Assembly: GCA_036506155.1 (NCBI GenBank)
Contig: DASXSF010000115.1
Location: 62,001 to 126,000 of the forward strand
Reading direction: 5' to 3'
DNA from: DASXRA01 sp036506155
GTDB lineage: Bacteria > Actinomycetota > Actinomycetes > Mycobacteriales > Jatrophihabitantaceae
DNA: 64,000 bases
Below, in pieces: positions 1-8,784 of the stretch. The notes under the pieces are model-generated. The model had not been told where the DNA came from, made no database searches, and worked only from the letters and a program-made list of their open reading frames with translations. Made by a program: the position numbers and the translations under genes. Every line of letters starts with the position of its first letter. Position 1 is the stretch's first letter.

Positions 1-1273
1 TCGGGCTTCAGCAGCCCGTCCACCATGCGCGGACCGCGGCTTGAGAAGAAGCTGATGCCGTCATCGCGGTCGACGCTGCCGACCGCGAGCGCCGCATCGG
101 CGCGGCCGGACCGCCGACCGAGTAGTGATCCGGCCCGGAATTGCCGGCCGATACGACGAACAGCGCGCCGCTTTGCGCCGTCAGCCGATTGACCGCCTGG
201 CTCAGCGGGTCGTTGCCGTCCGGGTAGTCGTTGCCGAGGCTCATGTTGACGATGTCGGCGCCCTGGTCGACCGCCCACTGCATCCCGGCCAGGATCCACG
301 ACTCGCGGCCGACGCCCTCGGGGATGCCCGGACCGGTGAAGCCGAGCTGCATCACCTTGCCGTTGATCAGCTGCGCGCCCTGGGCGGCGCCCGCGTACAG
401 GCCGTCCGATGCGGCACCGCTGCCGGCGATGATCGATGCGACGTGCGTGCCGTGACCGACGTAGTCGTCGGTGTCCGGCTCCTCGGTGAAGTTCTGGGCG
501 GCGCCGATTCGCCCGGCGAGATCGGGATGCGTCGCGTCGATGCCGCTGTCGAGTACCGCCACCTTGACGCCGAGGCCGGTGATGCCGCGCTGCCATGCGG
601 CCGGCGCGCCGATCTGCTCCACGTTGGCGTCGGCGTCGGTATGCACCTGGGCGTCCAGCCACAGTTGCGTAGCGCCGGCTGCCAGCGACGTCGACGCCAT
701 GGCCGGGCCGGTGCCCACCATGTTCTGCCAGAACCGCGTCGCATCAGCCTTGCTCACGTCGGCGGCCACGCCCTGCACGCTGGGCAGGCTGCGCGAGCCG
801 CGCGCGCCCGGCGGGTCGGCCCGCCTCGCCAGGCCGGCGGCACCGTACTCGACAATGACCGGCACCGAGGGGCTCGATGCGTCGTCGTAGCCCTGGTCGA
901 CCAGGCCGGTGACGTCGAACAGCTTCCGGTCCACCTGCCCGGTTGCGATCAGCGGCATCGCCTGGTCGGGGATCACGTACAGTGCCTTGCCCGCCAGGAA
1001 GATCGCGTACGCCGTGGTGCCGGGGGCGCTGTCGAGCACCGTCGCGGTCGGGTGGGCGCCGGTCACCACCCGGACCCGATCGCCGGTCACCAGGGTTACC
1101 TCGTGGCTAGGGTTCCTGGGGTCTGTCGGGTTCGGTCGACCGATCTGGCTCGGCGGCTCGTTCGCCCGGGCCGGCACGCCGGTCGTCAGGGCGGCAACCA
1201 TGGTGGCGACGCAGATGAGCGACCAGGAGCGGCGGCCGATCGAGCGGACACCGCTTCGACGTGCGCCCGGCAT
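1..1273 (-). pseudogene. S8 subtilisin-like secreted protease, frameshifted and cut by the window edge
   Basis: Secreted serine endopeptidase of the subtilase family. The ATG at 1273 opens a signal peptide (arginine-rich start, hydrophobic core, ARA-like cleavage near residue 38). A propeptide-like region follows, then the catalytic Asp in VAVLDSGID (about residue 242) and the catalytic His in GHGTH (about 274), with an AGNSGP oxyanion region. The catalytic Ser lies outside the window. The frame breaks near 99-106: beyond it the original frame gives an arginine-rich tail, while the next frame continues with SFFSSRGPR and VDGLLKP, normal subtilase sequence. One missing base explains it. Upstream ATGs would add a poor, basic N-terminus, so 1273 is preferred. 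Whether the lesion is real or a consensus error cannot be told here. Confidence 0.8.
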
Positions 1274-1458
1274 GGGTTCCCCCGAGGTATGAGAGAGGCG
1301 GTCGCCCGACGCTAGGAACGCGTGCTCGGAGGGGTCAATCGGATGACTGTGGCGGGTCGGCGCAGCGGCGGAAACCCGGCAGCGCCCGTAGCCGTACACG
1401 TGCGGTTCGTGCCCGATGGAGCCCGCTCAGTAAGCAACATCGCCAGTAGCGCCGGGCG

Positions 1459-2640
1459 CTAGCCGCGTTCGACGGCGGTGCCACCGAGGAGATCGTCGTA
1501 GTGTCGTTGCCGGGCCAGCGCGACCGCGCCGGCGTATTGCGCGTCGCCGCCCAGCGTGCCGGGCAGCACCTCGACGCCGCGGCTGATCATCGGCGGGGTG
1601 TGCCGCTCGAGCGCCTCGCGCACGCCGTCGACGACAGGCGGCGCCGCGTCGCCGAGCGCGCCGTCGACGATGATCGTGTCCGGGTTGAGCAGCACCGCGA
1701 GGTCGGCCAGCGGGCGGCCGACGGTGCGGCCGAGGTCGGCGAGAATGCGCCTTACGCCTACGTCGCCTTGGACGGCCAGGGCCTGCATGTCCTCGAATGT
1801 CAGTGGGCGCCCGTATGCGGTCTGGATCTCGTCGATCAGCTGCGGCCCGTTGCGGTACACGGTCGCCAGGCAACCCCGCCCGCCGCAGACGCACAGGCGG
1901 CCGTCATCGCGGACGCTGACATGCGCGAGTTCGCCGGCGAAGCCGGTCGTGCCACGGTGCAGTCGCCCGTCGAGGACGAGGCCGGCGCCGATGCCGTCCT
2001 TGATCGAGACGTGCACGACTCCACGGCGCCGCCGGCCCGCTCCGAACAACGCTTCACCCAGAGCCGCCAGGTTGGCATCGTTCTCGGCAACGACGGGAAC
2101 GTGCAGCGCCGCGCTGAATGCCGCCGACGGATCGGTGTGGAGCCACGCCGGCAGCGGCTGCAGATTCGGGAACGTGGCCGACGGTGCGTGCCGCGCGGAT
2201 ACGGGCACGCCGTGCTCGCGATCCAGCGGGTACGGGATGCCGACCACCGCGACGGACGGCGGCCCGCCGGGCAATTCCGCGAGTGCGGACTTGACGGCGT
2301 CCATCGGATCGGACGTGCTTACCTGCAACGACTGCCGGGCGAGCACCGTGCCGGCGTAATCGCACACGGCGACGCTGGATTCGGTATGACCGAACGCGAT
2401 CACCGCAACCGGGCCGCGTGGATCGGCCAGGCTGACCACGCTCGCCGGCCGGCCGACCGGCCGCGGCCCCTCGTGCGGATCGTCTCGTTCGACCAGCACG
2501 CCGCGTCGCAGCAGCGACGCCACCGCGGCGACGGCGGTGGTGCGGGGCAGGCCGGTCAGCTCGGCCAGTTCGACGCGGCTGGCCGCGTCGCGGCCGGACA
2601 ATGCCGTCGCGATCTGCCGTTCGCTCAGCCGTAGATCCAC
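1459..2640 (-). CDS. ROK-family transcriptional regulator
   Basis: Sugar-responsive repressor of the ROK family. An N-terminal winged helix (ERQIATALSG through the HTH ELAELTGLPRTTAV, residues 5-60) is followed by a sugar-kinase-like fold with ENDANLAALGE and a glycine-rich GIGAGLVLDG stretch. The zinc site of the family is present: a His in ELAHVS followed by CVCGGRGC. Length is about 393 residues from the GTG at 2640; a start at 2709 would add a basic tail of no known function. It lies 80 bases downstream of the GH3 glucosidase on the same strand, so it probably senses a product of that enzyme or controls sugar use. The start is the least certain point. Confidence 0.85.
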   Translation of the reverse strand: MDLRLSERQIATALSGRDAASRVELAELTGLPRTTAVAAVASLLRRGVLVERDDPHEGPRPVGRPASVVSLADPRGPVAVIAFGHTESSVAVCDYAGTVLARQSLQVSTSDPMDAVKSALAELPGGPPSVAVVGIPYPLDREHGVPVSARHAPSATFPNLQPLPAWLHTDPSAAFSAALHVPVVAENDANLAALGEALFGAGRRRRGVVHVSIKDGIGAGLVLDGRLHRGTTGFAGELAHVSVRDDGRLCVCGGRGCLATVYRNGPQLIDEIQTAYGRPLTFEDMQALAVQGDVGVRRILADLGRTVGRPLADLAVLLNPDTIIVDGALGDAAPPVVDGVREALERHTPPMISRGVEVLPGTLGGDAQYAGAVALARQRHYDDLLGGTAVERG

Positions 2641-2721
2641 GCCCGCAACCGTATTGCAGCGCCGCCCGAAGCGCGTAATGCGACCGGTCCTCGGCGGGAC
2701 CGGTCGCACCGCGCGTCAGTC

Positions 2722-5280
2722 CTAATCGATCGTCACCGTACGGTGCAGTACGTCCGTCCGCTCGTCGGCGCTGACGTACAGTTCGCGGTCGCCGAGCGCA
2801 GTGGTCCAGCCGCCGGTGGCCGACCAGTACTGCAGTTGGCGCAGCGGCACGTGCAGTGAGACGGTTCGGGTCTGACCGGCGTCGAGGTGCACCCGCGAGT
2901 ACCCGGCCAGTGCCCTCGCGGCGAACTGCACACCGGCCGGCTGCGTCGCCGGCGTCCCAAGGTAGATCTGCGGCACCGTGTCACCGGCCGTAGATCCGGC
3001 GTTGCGCACCTGGAAGCTGACAGTCAGCCCGCCGTCATGCGCGGCCGCCACGGCCAGCCCGGAGTATGCGAACGACGTGTACGACAGCCCGTACCCGAAC
3101 GGGAACAGCGGCGTCTCGTTCGTCGCGTCGAAGAACCGGTAGCCGATGTTGATGCCCTCCGAATATGTGGTGACGCACGCCGGGTTGGCGAACGGCCCGC
3201 CGCCACTCGGCGGGCAGATCGTGCCGGTGTTGTCGATTCCGTTGGACGACCGCTCCGGGTGCGCCGCCTGGTGCGCGACCTCCTGGTCGATCGAGACCGG
3301 CCACGTGAACGGCAGCTTGCCGCCCGGATTCACCTTTCCGGTAAGGACGTTTGCCGTCGCGTAGCCGCCACGGTCGCCCGGGTACCACATCTCGACCACG
3401 GCTTTGACCTTGGCGAGCCACGGCATCGCGACAGGCTCGCTGGTGTTCAGCACGACGACCGTGTTGGGATTGGCCGCCGTCACGTCGTTGATCAGCGCGT
3501 CCTGGTTCTCCGGAAGTGGCTGCGACAGGTCGTTGCCACCGTCAGCCCAGGCGAATACGACCGCGGTCTTGGCACTGCGCGCCGCTGCCACGGCCGCGTC
3601 GTGGTTGGCCTGCTGCTGAGCCGGCGTCACCCAGTTGAGTCGAACCTGCACCGGCGATCCCGAGATGTCGGCCGTGTCGGTGACGGACATCGTGTGAGCG
3701 CCGGCGGTCAGGTCGATCAGCGTCCGGCCGTTGGCCAGCCCGTCCGTCGTCGGCAGCGGGCCGTTGCCGTCGGTGGCGTGCAGTCGCCCGTACCGGGGGC
3801 CACCACCGATGAACGTACCGAGGCTGATCAGCTGCTTACCATCTACAGACAGGCTGGCTGTAGCCCCCAGGGCCTGAAGGTTCAGCCAGTAGTTGCCGGA
3901 CGAGGGCACGGTAAGGGTGCCGGTCCAACTGTTGTTGCTACCTGCCGGCAAGGCGGCAGCCTGGGTGAAATCGAGCTGCTCGTCGACCTGCGAGCCGTTG
4001 CGCAGCAGGCCGGGCTGCCCGTTGTGTGACAGCGCGGACGCCGGCACCGGCGTGCCCGTCATGTCGTCGGCCACGGCGTAGCTGACCCGCGAGCCGAGCT
4101 GCTGGCGCAGCACCTGGTACGTGCCGACCTGCTCGGACACGATGCCGCCCGACTTCTCTCCGCCGCCGTCGGTGGCGATGGTCTGCCCGGCACCGGGTCC
4201 GATGAGCGCGAGCGAGCCGTTGCCGAGCGGCAGGCCATCGTCGTTCTTCAACAGCACGGCCGCGTCCTCACCGGTCTGCTGCACGACTTTGTTGTCAAAC
4301 GCCCGGTTCTCCGGTGTGATCGTGTGCTTCGACTTGCCGTCCAGCAGGCCGAACTGGTCGTACTCGTACAGGATGCGGCCCACGGCCTCGGTCACCCGCG
4401 ACTCCTGGATCGATCCGTTCCCGATCGCACTCGTCAACGCGGTCTTGCTGAAGTACTGCGGCAGGAGGCCGCCGAAACCGTCTCCCGGCATCTCCATGTC
4501 CAGGCCGGCATTGAGGGACGTCGTCGCGTGGTTGGCGCCCCAGTCGGAGGTCACGAAGCCCTTGAAGCCCAGCTCATTACGCAGGATGGCTGTAAGGGTC
4601 TGTGCATTGCCGCACGACTGATATCCATTGATCACGTTGTACGAGCACATGACCGAGCTGACCCCAGCGTTGATCGCCGCGTCGAACGGGGCCAGGTAGA
4701 TCTCGTGCAGTGTCTGCTCGTCGACGTTGACGTTGTTGCCGCCGTCGTACGCGATGTAGTGCTTGACCTGCGCCATCGTGCCTTGGCTCTGGATACCGGT
4801 GATCTCGTCCGCCCCGACCTGGCTGGTCAGCAGCGGGTCCTCACCGAACGTGTTGAAGCCGCGGCCCCACGACGTGTCGCGGTCCATGTTGACGAACGGC
4901 TCGAGCACGACGTCCTGGCCGAGCGCTTTGGCGTCCCGGCCGATCACCACTCCGTTCTGCTGGGCGTCGTGCTGGCTGAACGTCGCGGCGACGCCCATCG
5001 TCGCAGTCATGCCCGTGGAGTCCTGCTTGGTGACGACGCCGGGCCGCCCGTCGGTCAGCTTCAACGACGGAATGCCGAGCCGCGGGATGCCCGGCAGATA
5101 GCCGGCCTGGTATTGCGGATCAGCCGAGGCATCCGCCGTACCCTCCAGCATGGTGAGCTTTTCGTCGAGGGTCATTCGGGCGAGCAATCGGTCGACGCGG
5201 GCGTCGCCGGTCACCTTCGGGACGGGCGTGGCATTCGCCGTTGCCGTCTGACGGCTATCACTATCGGCTGGATGTCGCAC
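2722..5280 (-). CDS. Glycoside hydrolase family 3 beta-glucosidase with PA14 domain
   Basis: Hydrolyses beta-linked glucosides by the GH3 retaining mechanism. The N-terminal (beta/alpha)8 domain contains KHYIAYDGG and the nucleophile Asp in GFVTSDWGA (about residue 246). A PA14-like insert covers about residues 430-560, then the alpha/beta sandwich, then a fibronectin III-like C-terminal domain (about 770-850). At 852 residues it is full length for a PA14-bearing GH3. The oddity is the 5' end: related secreted enzymes have a signal peptide, but here the protein opens with a short Ser/Thr/Ala-rich stretch after a GTG. The upstream 100 bases stay open without an ATG and carry coding-like sequence on the other strand. 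The signal peptide may have been lost by deletion, or the start is misread. Confidence 0.88.
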   Translation of the reverse strand: MRHPADSDSRQTATANATPVPKVTGDARVDRLLARMTLDEKLTMLEGTADASADPQYQAGYLPGIPRLGIPSLKLTDGRPGVVTKQDSTGMTATMGVAATFSQHDAQQNGVVIGRDAKALGQDVVLEPFVNMDRDTSWGRGFNTFGEDPLLTSQVGADEITGIQSQGTMAQVKHYIAYDGGNNVNVDEQTLHEIYLAPFDAAINAGVSSVMCSYNVINGYQSCGNAQTLTAILRNELGFKGFVTSDWGANHATTSLNAGLDMEMPGDGFGGLLPQYFSKTALTSAIGNGSIQESRVTEAVGRILYEYDQFGLLDGKSKHTITPENRAFDNKVVQQTGEDAAVLLKNDDGLPLGNGSLALIGPGAGQTIATDGGGEKSGGIVSEQVGTYQVLRQQLGSRVSYAVADDMTGTPVPASALSHNGQPGLLRNGSQVDEQLDFTQAAALPAGSNNSWTGTLTVPSSGNYWLNLQALGATASLSVDGKQLISLGTFIGGGPRYGRLHATDGNGPLPTTDGLANGRTLIDLTAGAHTMSVTDTADISGSPVQVRLNWVTPAQQQANHDAAVAAARSAKTAVVFAWADGGNDLSQPLPENQDALINDVTAANPNTVVVLNTSEPVAMPWLAKVKAVVEMWYPGDRGGYATANVLTGKVNPGGKLPFTWPVSIDQEVAHQAAHPERSSNGIDNTGTICPPSGGGPFANPACVTTYSEGINIGYRFFDATNETPLFPFGYGLSYTSFAYSGLAVAAAHDGGLTVSFQVRNAGSTAGDTVPQIYLGTPATQPAGVQFAARALAGYSRVHLDAGQTRTVSLHVPLRQLQYWSATGGWTTALGDRELYVSADERTDVLHRTVTID

Positions 5281-5423
5281 GAGTGCGTTCCGAGACGTGG
5301 GCGCTGCGGCGGACGGAGGAGACCGTGCACGCCGCCCTGTCGGTATTCGAGAGCTCCGCCGCCGACTATCGATCGACCCTCAAGGCGCTCGAGTTCCTCG
5401 AGGCCGGCCTGCCGTTGACGTGA
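5281..5423 (+). pseudogene. Orphan coding-like fragment, C-terminal remnant of an unknown gene
   Basis: From about 5281 to a TGA ending at 5423 the plus strand reads a run of about 45 codons with almost all third positions G or C, as in real genes of this window. It includes the peptides ETWALRRTEETVHAAL and EFLEAGLPLT. No start codon or ribosome binding site precedes it, and it begins exactly where the GH3 gene on the other strand begins. I do not recognise the family. The likely reading is the 3' end of a gene whose 5' part was removed together with the GH3 signal peptide. A chance open frame cannot be excluded. Confidence 0.35.
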
Positions 5424-5476
5424 TCACCGTCTCCGCCGACGGCGACTCCCGGTCCGGGCCCAGATTCGCCCGGCGA

Positions 5477-5962
5477 TCAGTTCGTCAGGCTGGCGAACAT
5501 GCCCGGCTCGTATGAGCCGCCCTGCTGGTGCACGATCACGGCGAGCCGATTGGCTGCATTGATCATCGAGACCAAGCAGACCAATGCGACGATCTGGTCG
5601 TCGTCGTAGTGCTTGCGTACCTGGGCCCAGGTCTCGTCGGACACGCCGAGGTTGGCGTCGGCGAGCCGGGTGCCCTCTTCGGCGAGCGCCAGCGCAGCCC
5701 GCTCGGCCTCGGTGAACACAGTGGACTCGCGCCACGCGGCGACCAGGTTTGTCCGGACAGCCGGTTCGCCAGCAGCCGCGGCCTCCTTGCTGTGCATGTC
5801 GACGCACCAGCCGCAGCCGTTGATCTGGCTGGCACGCAGCGACACCAACTCCTGCAGGGACCTTGGCAGCGTCGACTGGTGGATCACCAGGCTCGCGTTG
5901 GCGAACCGCTTGGCGAACTTGGCGCCGATCTCGTTGGCAAACATGTCGATTCGGGGTTCCAT
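5477..5962 (-). CDS. Carboxymuconolactone decarboxylase / AhpD-like protein (ECF41 partner)
   Basis: A 161-residue AhpD-fold protein. The redox site is visible in SQINGCGWCVDMHSKEA: a CxxC pair and a downstream His, as in AhpD-type peroxidase partners. The ATG at 5962 follows a GAGGAC ribosome site; the longer upstream frame has no family similarity. It is divergent from an ECF41 sigma factor, the arrangement typical of that sigma group, and has a TGTCACA promoter element upstream. It is therefore a likely direct target of that sigma factor. The physiological substrate is unknown; a thiol-dependent reduction of peroxides or related oxidants is an inference from the CxxC motif. Confidence 0.88.
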   Translation of the reverse strand: MEPRIDMFANEIGAKFAKRFANASLVIHQSTLPRSLQELVSLRASQINGCGWCVDMHSKEAAAAGEPAVRTNLVAAWRESTVFTEAERAALALAEEGTRLADANLGVSDETWAQVRKHYDDDQIVALVCLVSMINAANRLAVIVHQQGGSYEPGMFASLTN

Positions 5963-6003
5963 GACATCGTCCTCACTCGTTGTGTTGCACTGACGAACAT
6001 GGA

Positions 6004-6030
6004 GATGCCGGCGACCCGGACGTTGTGACA
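6004..6030 (-). promoter_or_regulatory. ECF41-type promoter of the AhpD-like gene
   Basis: On the minus strand TGTCACA (6030-6024) is followed after 16 bases by CATC (6007-6004). The known ECF41 consensus is TGTCACA, 16 bases, CGTC, so one base of the -10 differs. The leader to the ATG at 5962 would be about 35-40 bases. Confidence 0.6.
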
Positions 6031-6064
6031 GCGCGGTCGTCTGACCCGGGCCACCGATTGCAGC

Positions 6065-6091
6065 TGTCACAGAACTGCGGGACCCGACGTC
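6065..6091 (+). promoter_or_regulatory. ECF41-type promoter of the sigma factor gene (autoregulation)
   Basis: TGTCACA (6065-6071), a 16-base spacer and CGTC (6088-6091) match the ECF41 promoter consensus exactly. It lies about 40 bases upstream of the sigma factor start, which implies autoregulation. Confidence 0.8.
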
Positions 6092-6129
6092 TTGCGGGTG
6101 ACACAGTCGAAGTGAATAGGAGCCACCCC

Positions 6130-7020
6130 ATGGCCAGCGGCCCGGACACCGCCACCGAGGCCTTCCTCGCCCACCGCAACCTGCTGTTTACCGTCGCCTA
6201 CGAGATGCTCGGCTCGGCTGCCGACGCGGAGGACGTCCTGCAGGAGACCTGGCTGCGGTGGGCCGGTGTCGACATCGACACCGTCGAGAACCAACGGGCC
6301 TACCTCGTGCAAGTCACGACTCGCCAGGCACTCGGCCGGCTGCGAACACTGGGCCGTCGCAAGGAGTCATACGTCGGCCCGTGGCTGCCCGAACCGCTTC
6401 TCACCGCGCCCGACGTGGCCGAGGACGTCGAATTGGCCGACAGCGTCTCGATGGCGATGCTGCTGGTGCTGGAGAGACTCGCGCCGACCGAGCGGGCAGT
6501 GTTCGTGCTGCGCGACGTGTTCGACGTCGGATACGACGAGATCGCGGAGGCCGTCAACAAGACCCCGGCTGCGGTCCGCCAGATCGCCCACCGGGCACGG
6601 GCACACGTCGCGGCGCGCCGACCGCGCGGGACCGCGTCCGTGGCCGAGACCCGAGACGCGCTCGAGGCGTTCCAACGGGCGACCGAAACGGGCGATCTGC
6701 AACGCCTGCTGGACATCCTCGCGCCCGATGTCGTCTTTCTGGGCGATGGTGGCGGAGTCAAGCAGGCCGTTCTGCACCCCGTCGTGGGGTCCGACAAGGT
6801 GGCTCGCATCCTGGCTGCCGGGCTGCCCCGGATCGCCGGCACGGCGTCGCTTCAGCCGGCGCAGGTCAATGGCTACCCGGCGTTGATAGTCCGCTTCGAC
6901 GGCGAGATCGACACCGTCTTGGCACTGCGCATCGACGACGGCCTCATCACCGGGCTCTACGCCGTCCGCAATCCCGCCAAGCTGTCACACATGCAACGGG
7001 AGACCGCCCTACGCCGCTGA
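6130..7020 (+). CDS. ECF41-group RNA polymerase sigma factor with SnoaL-like C-terminal domain
   Basis: Extracytoplasmic-function sigma factor of 296 residues. Region sigma2 (about 5-75, with EMLGSAADAEDVLQETWLRW) and sigma4 (about 115-175, with YDEIAEAVNKTPAAVRQIAHRA) are followed by a SnoaL-like domain. Three marks of the ECF41 group are visible: the linker WLPEPL, DGGG in the SnoaL domain and NPAKL near the C-terminus. In this group the C-terminal domain itself tunes activity and there is no classical anti-sigma gene; none is seen here. The ATG at 6130 follows TAGGAG. The gene overlaps the convergent reductase gene by 12 bases. Confidence 0.92.
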   Translation: MASGPDTATEAFLAHRNLLFTVAYEMLGSAADAEDVLQETWLRWAGVDIDTVENQRAYLVQVTTRQALGRLRTLGRRKESYVGPWLPEPLLTAPDVAEDVELADSVSMAMLLVLERLAPTERAVFVLRDVFDVGYDEIAEAVNKTPAAVRQIAHRARAHVAARRPRGTASVAETRDALEAFQRATETGDLQRLLDILAPDVVFLGDGGGVKQAVLHPVVGSDKVARILAAGLPRIAGTASLQPAQVNGYPALIVRFDGEIDTVLALRIDDGLITGLYAVRNPAKLSHMQRETALRR

Positions 7021-7704
7021 GGTGGCGGTTGCACGGGCGTCGGCGATCAGGCGCCCGCGTTCCGAGTCGGGGAAGCGGCGGAGCATGGTGCGCAGCTCCT
7101 CGGCCTCGACGTTGGCGCCGAACAGCTCCGAGCCTGGTTCCAGGCGCACGCCTTCGACGAGAGGTCCGACGACGACCGGATCAAAGCCGAGGTCATCGAC
7201 GAGGGACGCGACAGCGGTGACGTCGTCGGGGGCGTCGCCGGCGATGGCGATCGCCTTGCGTCCTTGCGCCCCGTGCGGTCGCGCTTCGTCCTCGAGGTCG
7301 TGATAGCCCATATGGTTGAACGCCTTGACCACGTGGGACTCCGGCAGGAACGCCCGGATGGTCTCGCTTGACGACGTACGTGGATCGGTGAGCTCGGCGC
7401 GATGGCCGTCGACCTCCCACCAGTAGTTGGTCGCGTCGACGACGAGCTTGCCGCGCAGCGCGTCGGCCGGAAGGCTGCGGAACTTGCCGAGCGGGATGGC
7501 GAGAACGACGATGTCGGCCCGCGCCGCGGCGTCAGCGGCGGTTGTGGCGATCGCGCCCGGGGTCAGGACCTCGATCGTGAGGGCGATCCGCTCGGGGTCG
7601 CGGGATCCGGCGATGAATACCCGGTACCCCGCGGCGACGGCGAGCCGGGCGAGGACGGTGCCGAGCTTGCCGGCACCGAGAATGCCCAGCGAGGTGCCGT
7701 TCAT
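7009..7704 (-). CDS. NADPH-dependent F420 reductase-like oxidoreductase
   Basis: A 231-residue protein with an N-terminal Rossmann fold: GILGAGKLGTVLARLA binds the dinucleotide and a following SRDPER stretch suits NADP. It resembles the F420:NADP oxidoreductase family (F420_oxidored domain), with DATNYWW and KAFNHMG motifs in the second half. It is the last of three genes transcribed together; its ATG overlaps the stop of the upstream LLM gene by four bases. Next to two LLM-class enzymes, a role in supplying reduced F420 or a similar carrier is plausible. Direct reduction of another substrate is also possible. Confidence 0.8.
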   Translation of the reverse strand: MNGTSLGILGAGKLGTVLARLAVAAGYRVFIAGSRDPERIALTIEVLTPGAIATTAADAAARADIVVLAIPLGKFRSLPADALRGKLVVDATNYWWEVDGHRAELTDPRTSSSETIRAFLPESHVVKAFNHMGYHDLEDEARPHGAQGRKAIAIAGDAPDDVTAVASLVDDLGFDPVVVGPLVEGVRLEPGSELFGANVEAEELRTMLRRFPDSERGRLIADARATATSAA

Positions 7705-8756
7705 GCCGTCTCCTGATCGCGGGGCAGGTCGTCGAGGAGCTCGCGGACCATCGGGATCACCTTGCTGCCGTGCAGCTCGACTGCGTGCAGGCGAGCGCTC
7801 GCCGGCACGTCGCCCACCGTGTAGATGAGGTCGAAACGTCCGACGCCGAGGCGTCCGACGGCCTGCGCGATCTTGCGGGCGACGGTGTCGGGCGAGCCGA
7901 CGTACATGGAGCCATGCTCGATCTCGGCGTCGTACTCGGCCCGCCGAATCGGCGCCCAGCCGCGCAGCGCGCCGATCCGGTCGCGCATGACCTTGTAATG
8001 CGGCCAGAACAGCTCGCGGGCCTGCTCATCGGTGTCGGCAATGAATCCGGGCGAGTGCATGCCGACCGGGTGGGCGACCGTGCCGAATTGCTCCGCCGCG
8101 CGCCGATACAGCTCGATGTGGCCGGCGAAGCGCTCGGGTGGGCCGCCGATGATGGCGAGCATGAGCGGCAGGCCGTAGTACGCGGTGCGCACGACGGACT
8201 GCGGTGAACCGCCCACGCCGACCCAGGTGGTCAGCCGTCCGGATTCGGTCTTTGGGTAGACGTCCGCGTTCTCGAGGGGGGCGCGCAGGGTGCCGTGCCA
8301 GGTGACGGGTTTCTCGTCGAGAAGTTTCACGAACAGGTTGAGCTTCTCTTCGAACAGCTCGTCGTAGTCCCGCAGGTCGTAGCCGAACAGCGGGAACGAC
8401 TCGGTGAAGGAGCCGCGGCCGAGGATCACTTCGGCCCGTCCGTTGGACAGCGCGTCCACGGTGGCGAAGCGCTGGAAGACGCGGACCGGGTCGTCCGAGC
8501 TCAACACCGTCACGCCGGAGCCGAGGCGGATGCGCGAGGTGCGCGTTGCGATTCCGGCCAGTACGGTCTCCGGCGTCGAGATCGAGTACTCGGGCCGGTG
8601 GTGCTCACCGAGGGCGATGGCATCGACGCCGAGGTCGTCGGCGAGCACAGCCTCATCGACGACCTGCCGGATGGCGGTGGCGTGCGAGACCGGCTGGCCG
8701 GAGTCGTCCACCGGCACATCGCCGAACGTGTCGAGTCCGAATACGAGATCAGTCAT
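7701..8756 (-). CDS. LLM-class flavin-dependent oxidoreductase (paralog 1)
   Basis: Luciferase-like monooxygenase fold, 351 residues. The N-terminus runs LVFGLDTFGD, the family GEHH motif is present (GVDAIALGEHHRPE), followed by RIRLGSGVTVLSSDDP and ESFPLFGYDL. The cofactor may be FMN or F420 and is not decided by sequence. It is a tandem paralog of the gene at 8785-9834; both share the FGYDL and LFEEKL blocks. A start at 8771 (TTG) is possible, but the ATG at 8756 begins the conserved part. It sits in the middle of a three-gene operon divergent from a MarR regulator. Confidence 0.88.
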   Translation of the reverse strand: MTDLVFGLDTFGDVPVDDSGQPVSHATAIRQVVDEAVLADDLGVDAIALGEHHRPEYSISTPETVLAGIATRTSRIRLGSGVTVLSSDDPVRVFQRFATVDALSNGRAEVILGRGSFTESFPLFGYDLRDYDELFEEKLNLFVKLLDEKPVTWHGTLRAPLENADVYPKTESGRLTTWVGVGGSPQSVVRTAYYGLPLMLAIIGGPPERFAGHIELYRRAAEQFGTVAHPVGMHSPGFIADTDEQARELFWPHYKVMRDRIGALRGWAPIRRAEYDAEIEHGSMYVGSPDTVARKIAQAVGRLGVGRFDLIYTVGDVPASARLHAVELHGSKVIPMVRELLDDLPRDQETA

Positions 8757-8784
8757 CAGAGTCCGTTCCAAGCTTCTCGGGGGA

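Noticed and set aside
1448..1460. AGCGCC/GGCGCT stem as terminator of the ROK gene
   Set aside because: One-base loop, overlaps the stop codon and has no T run.
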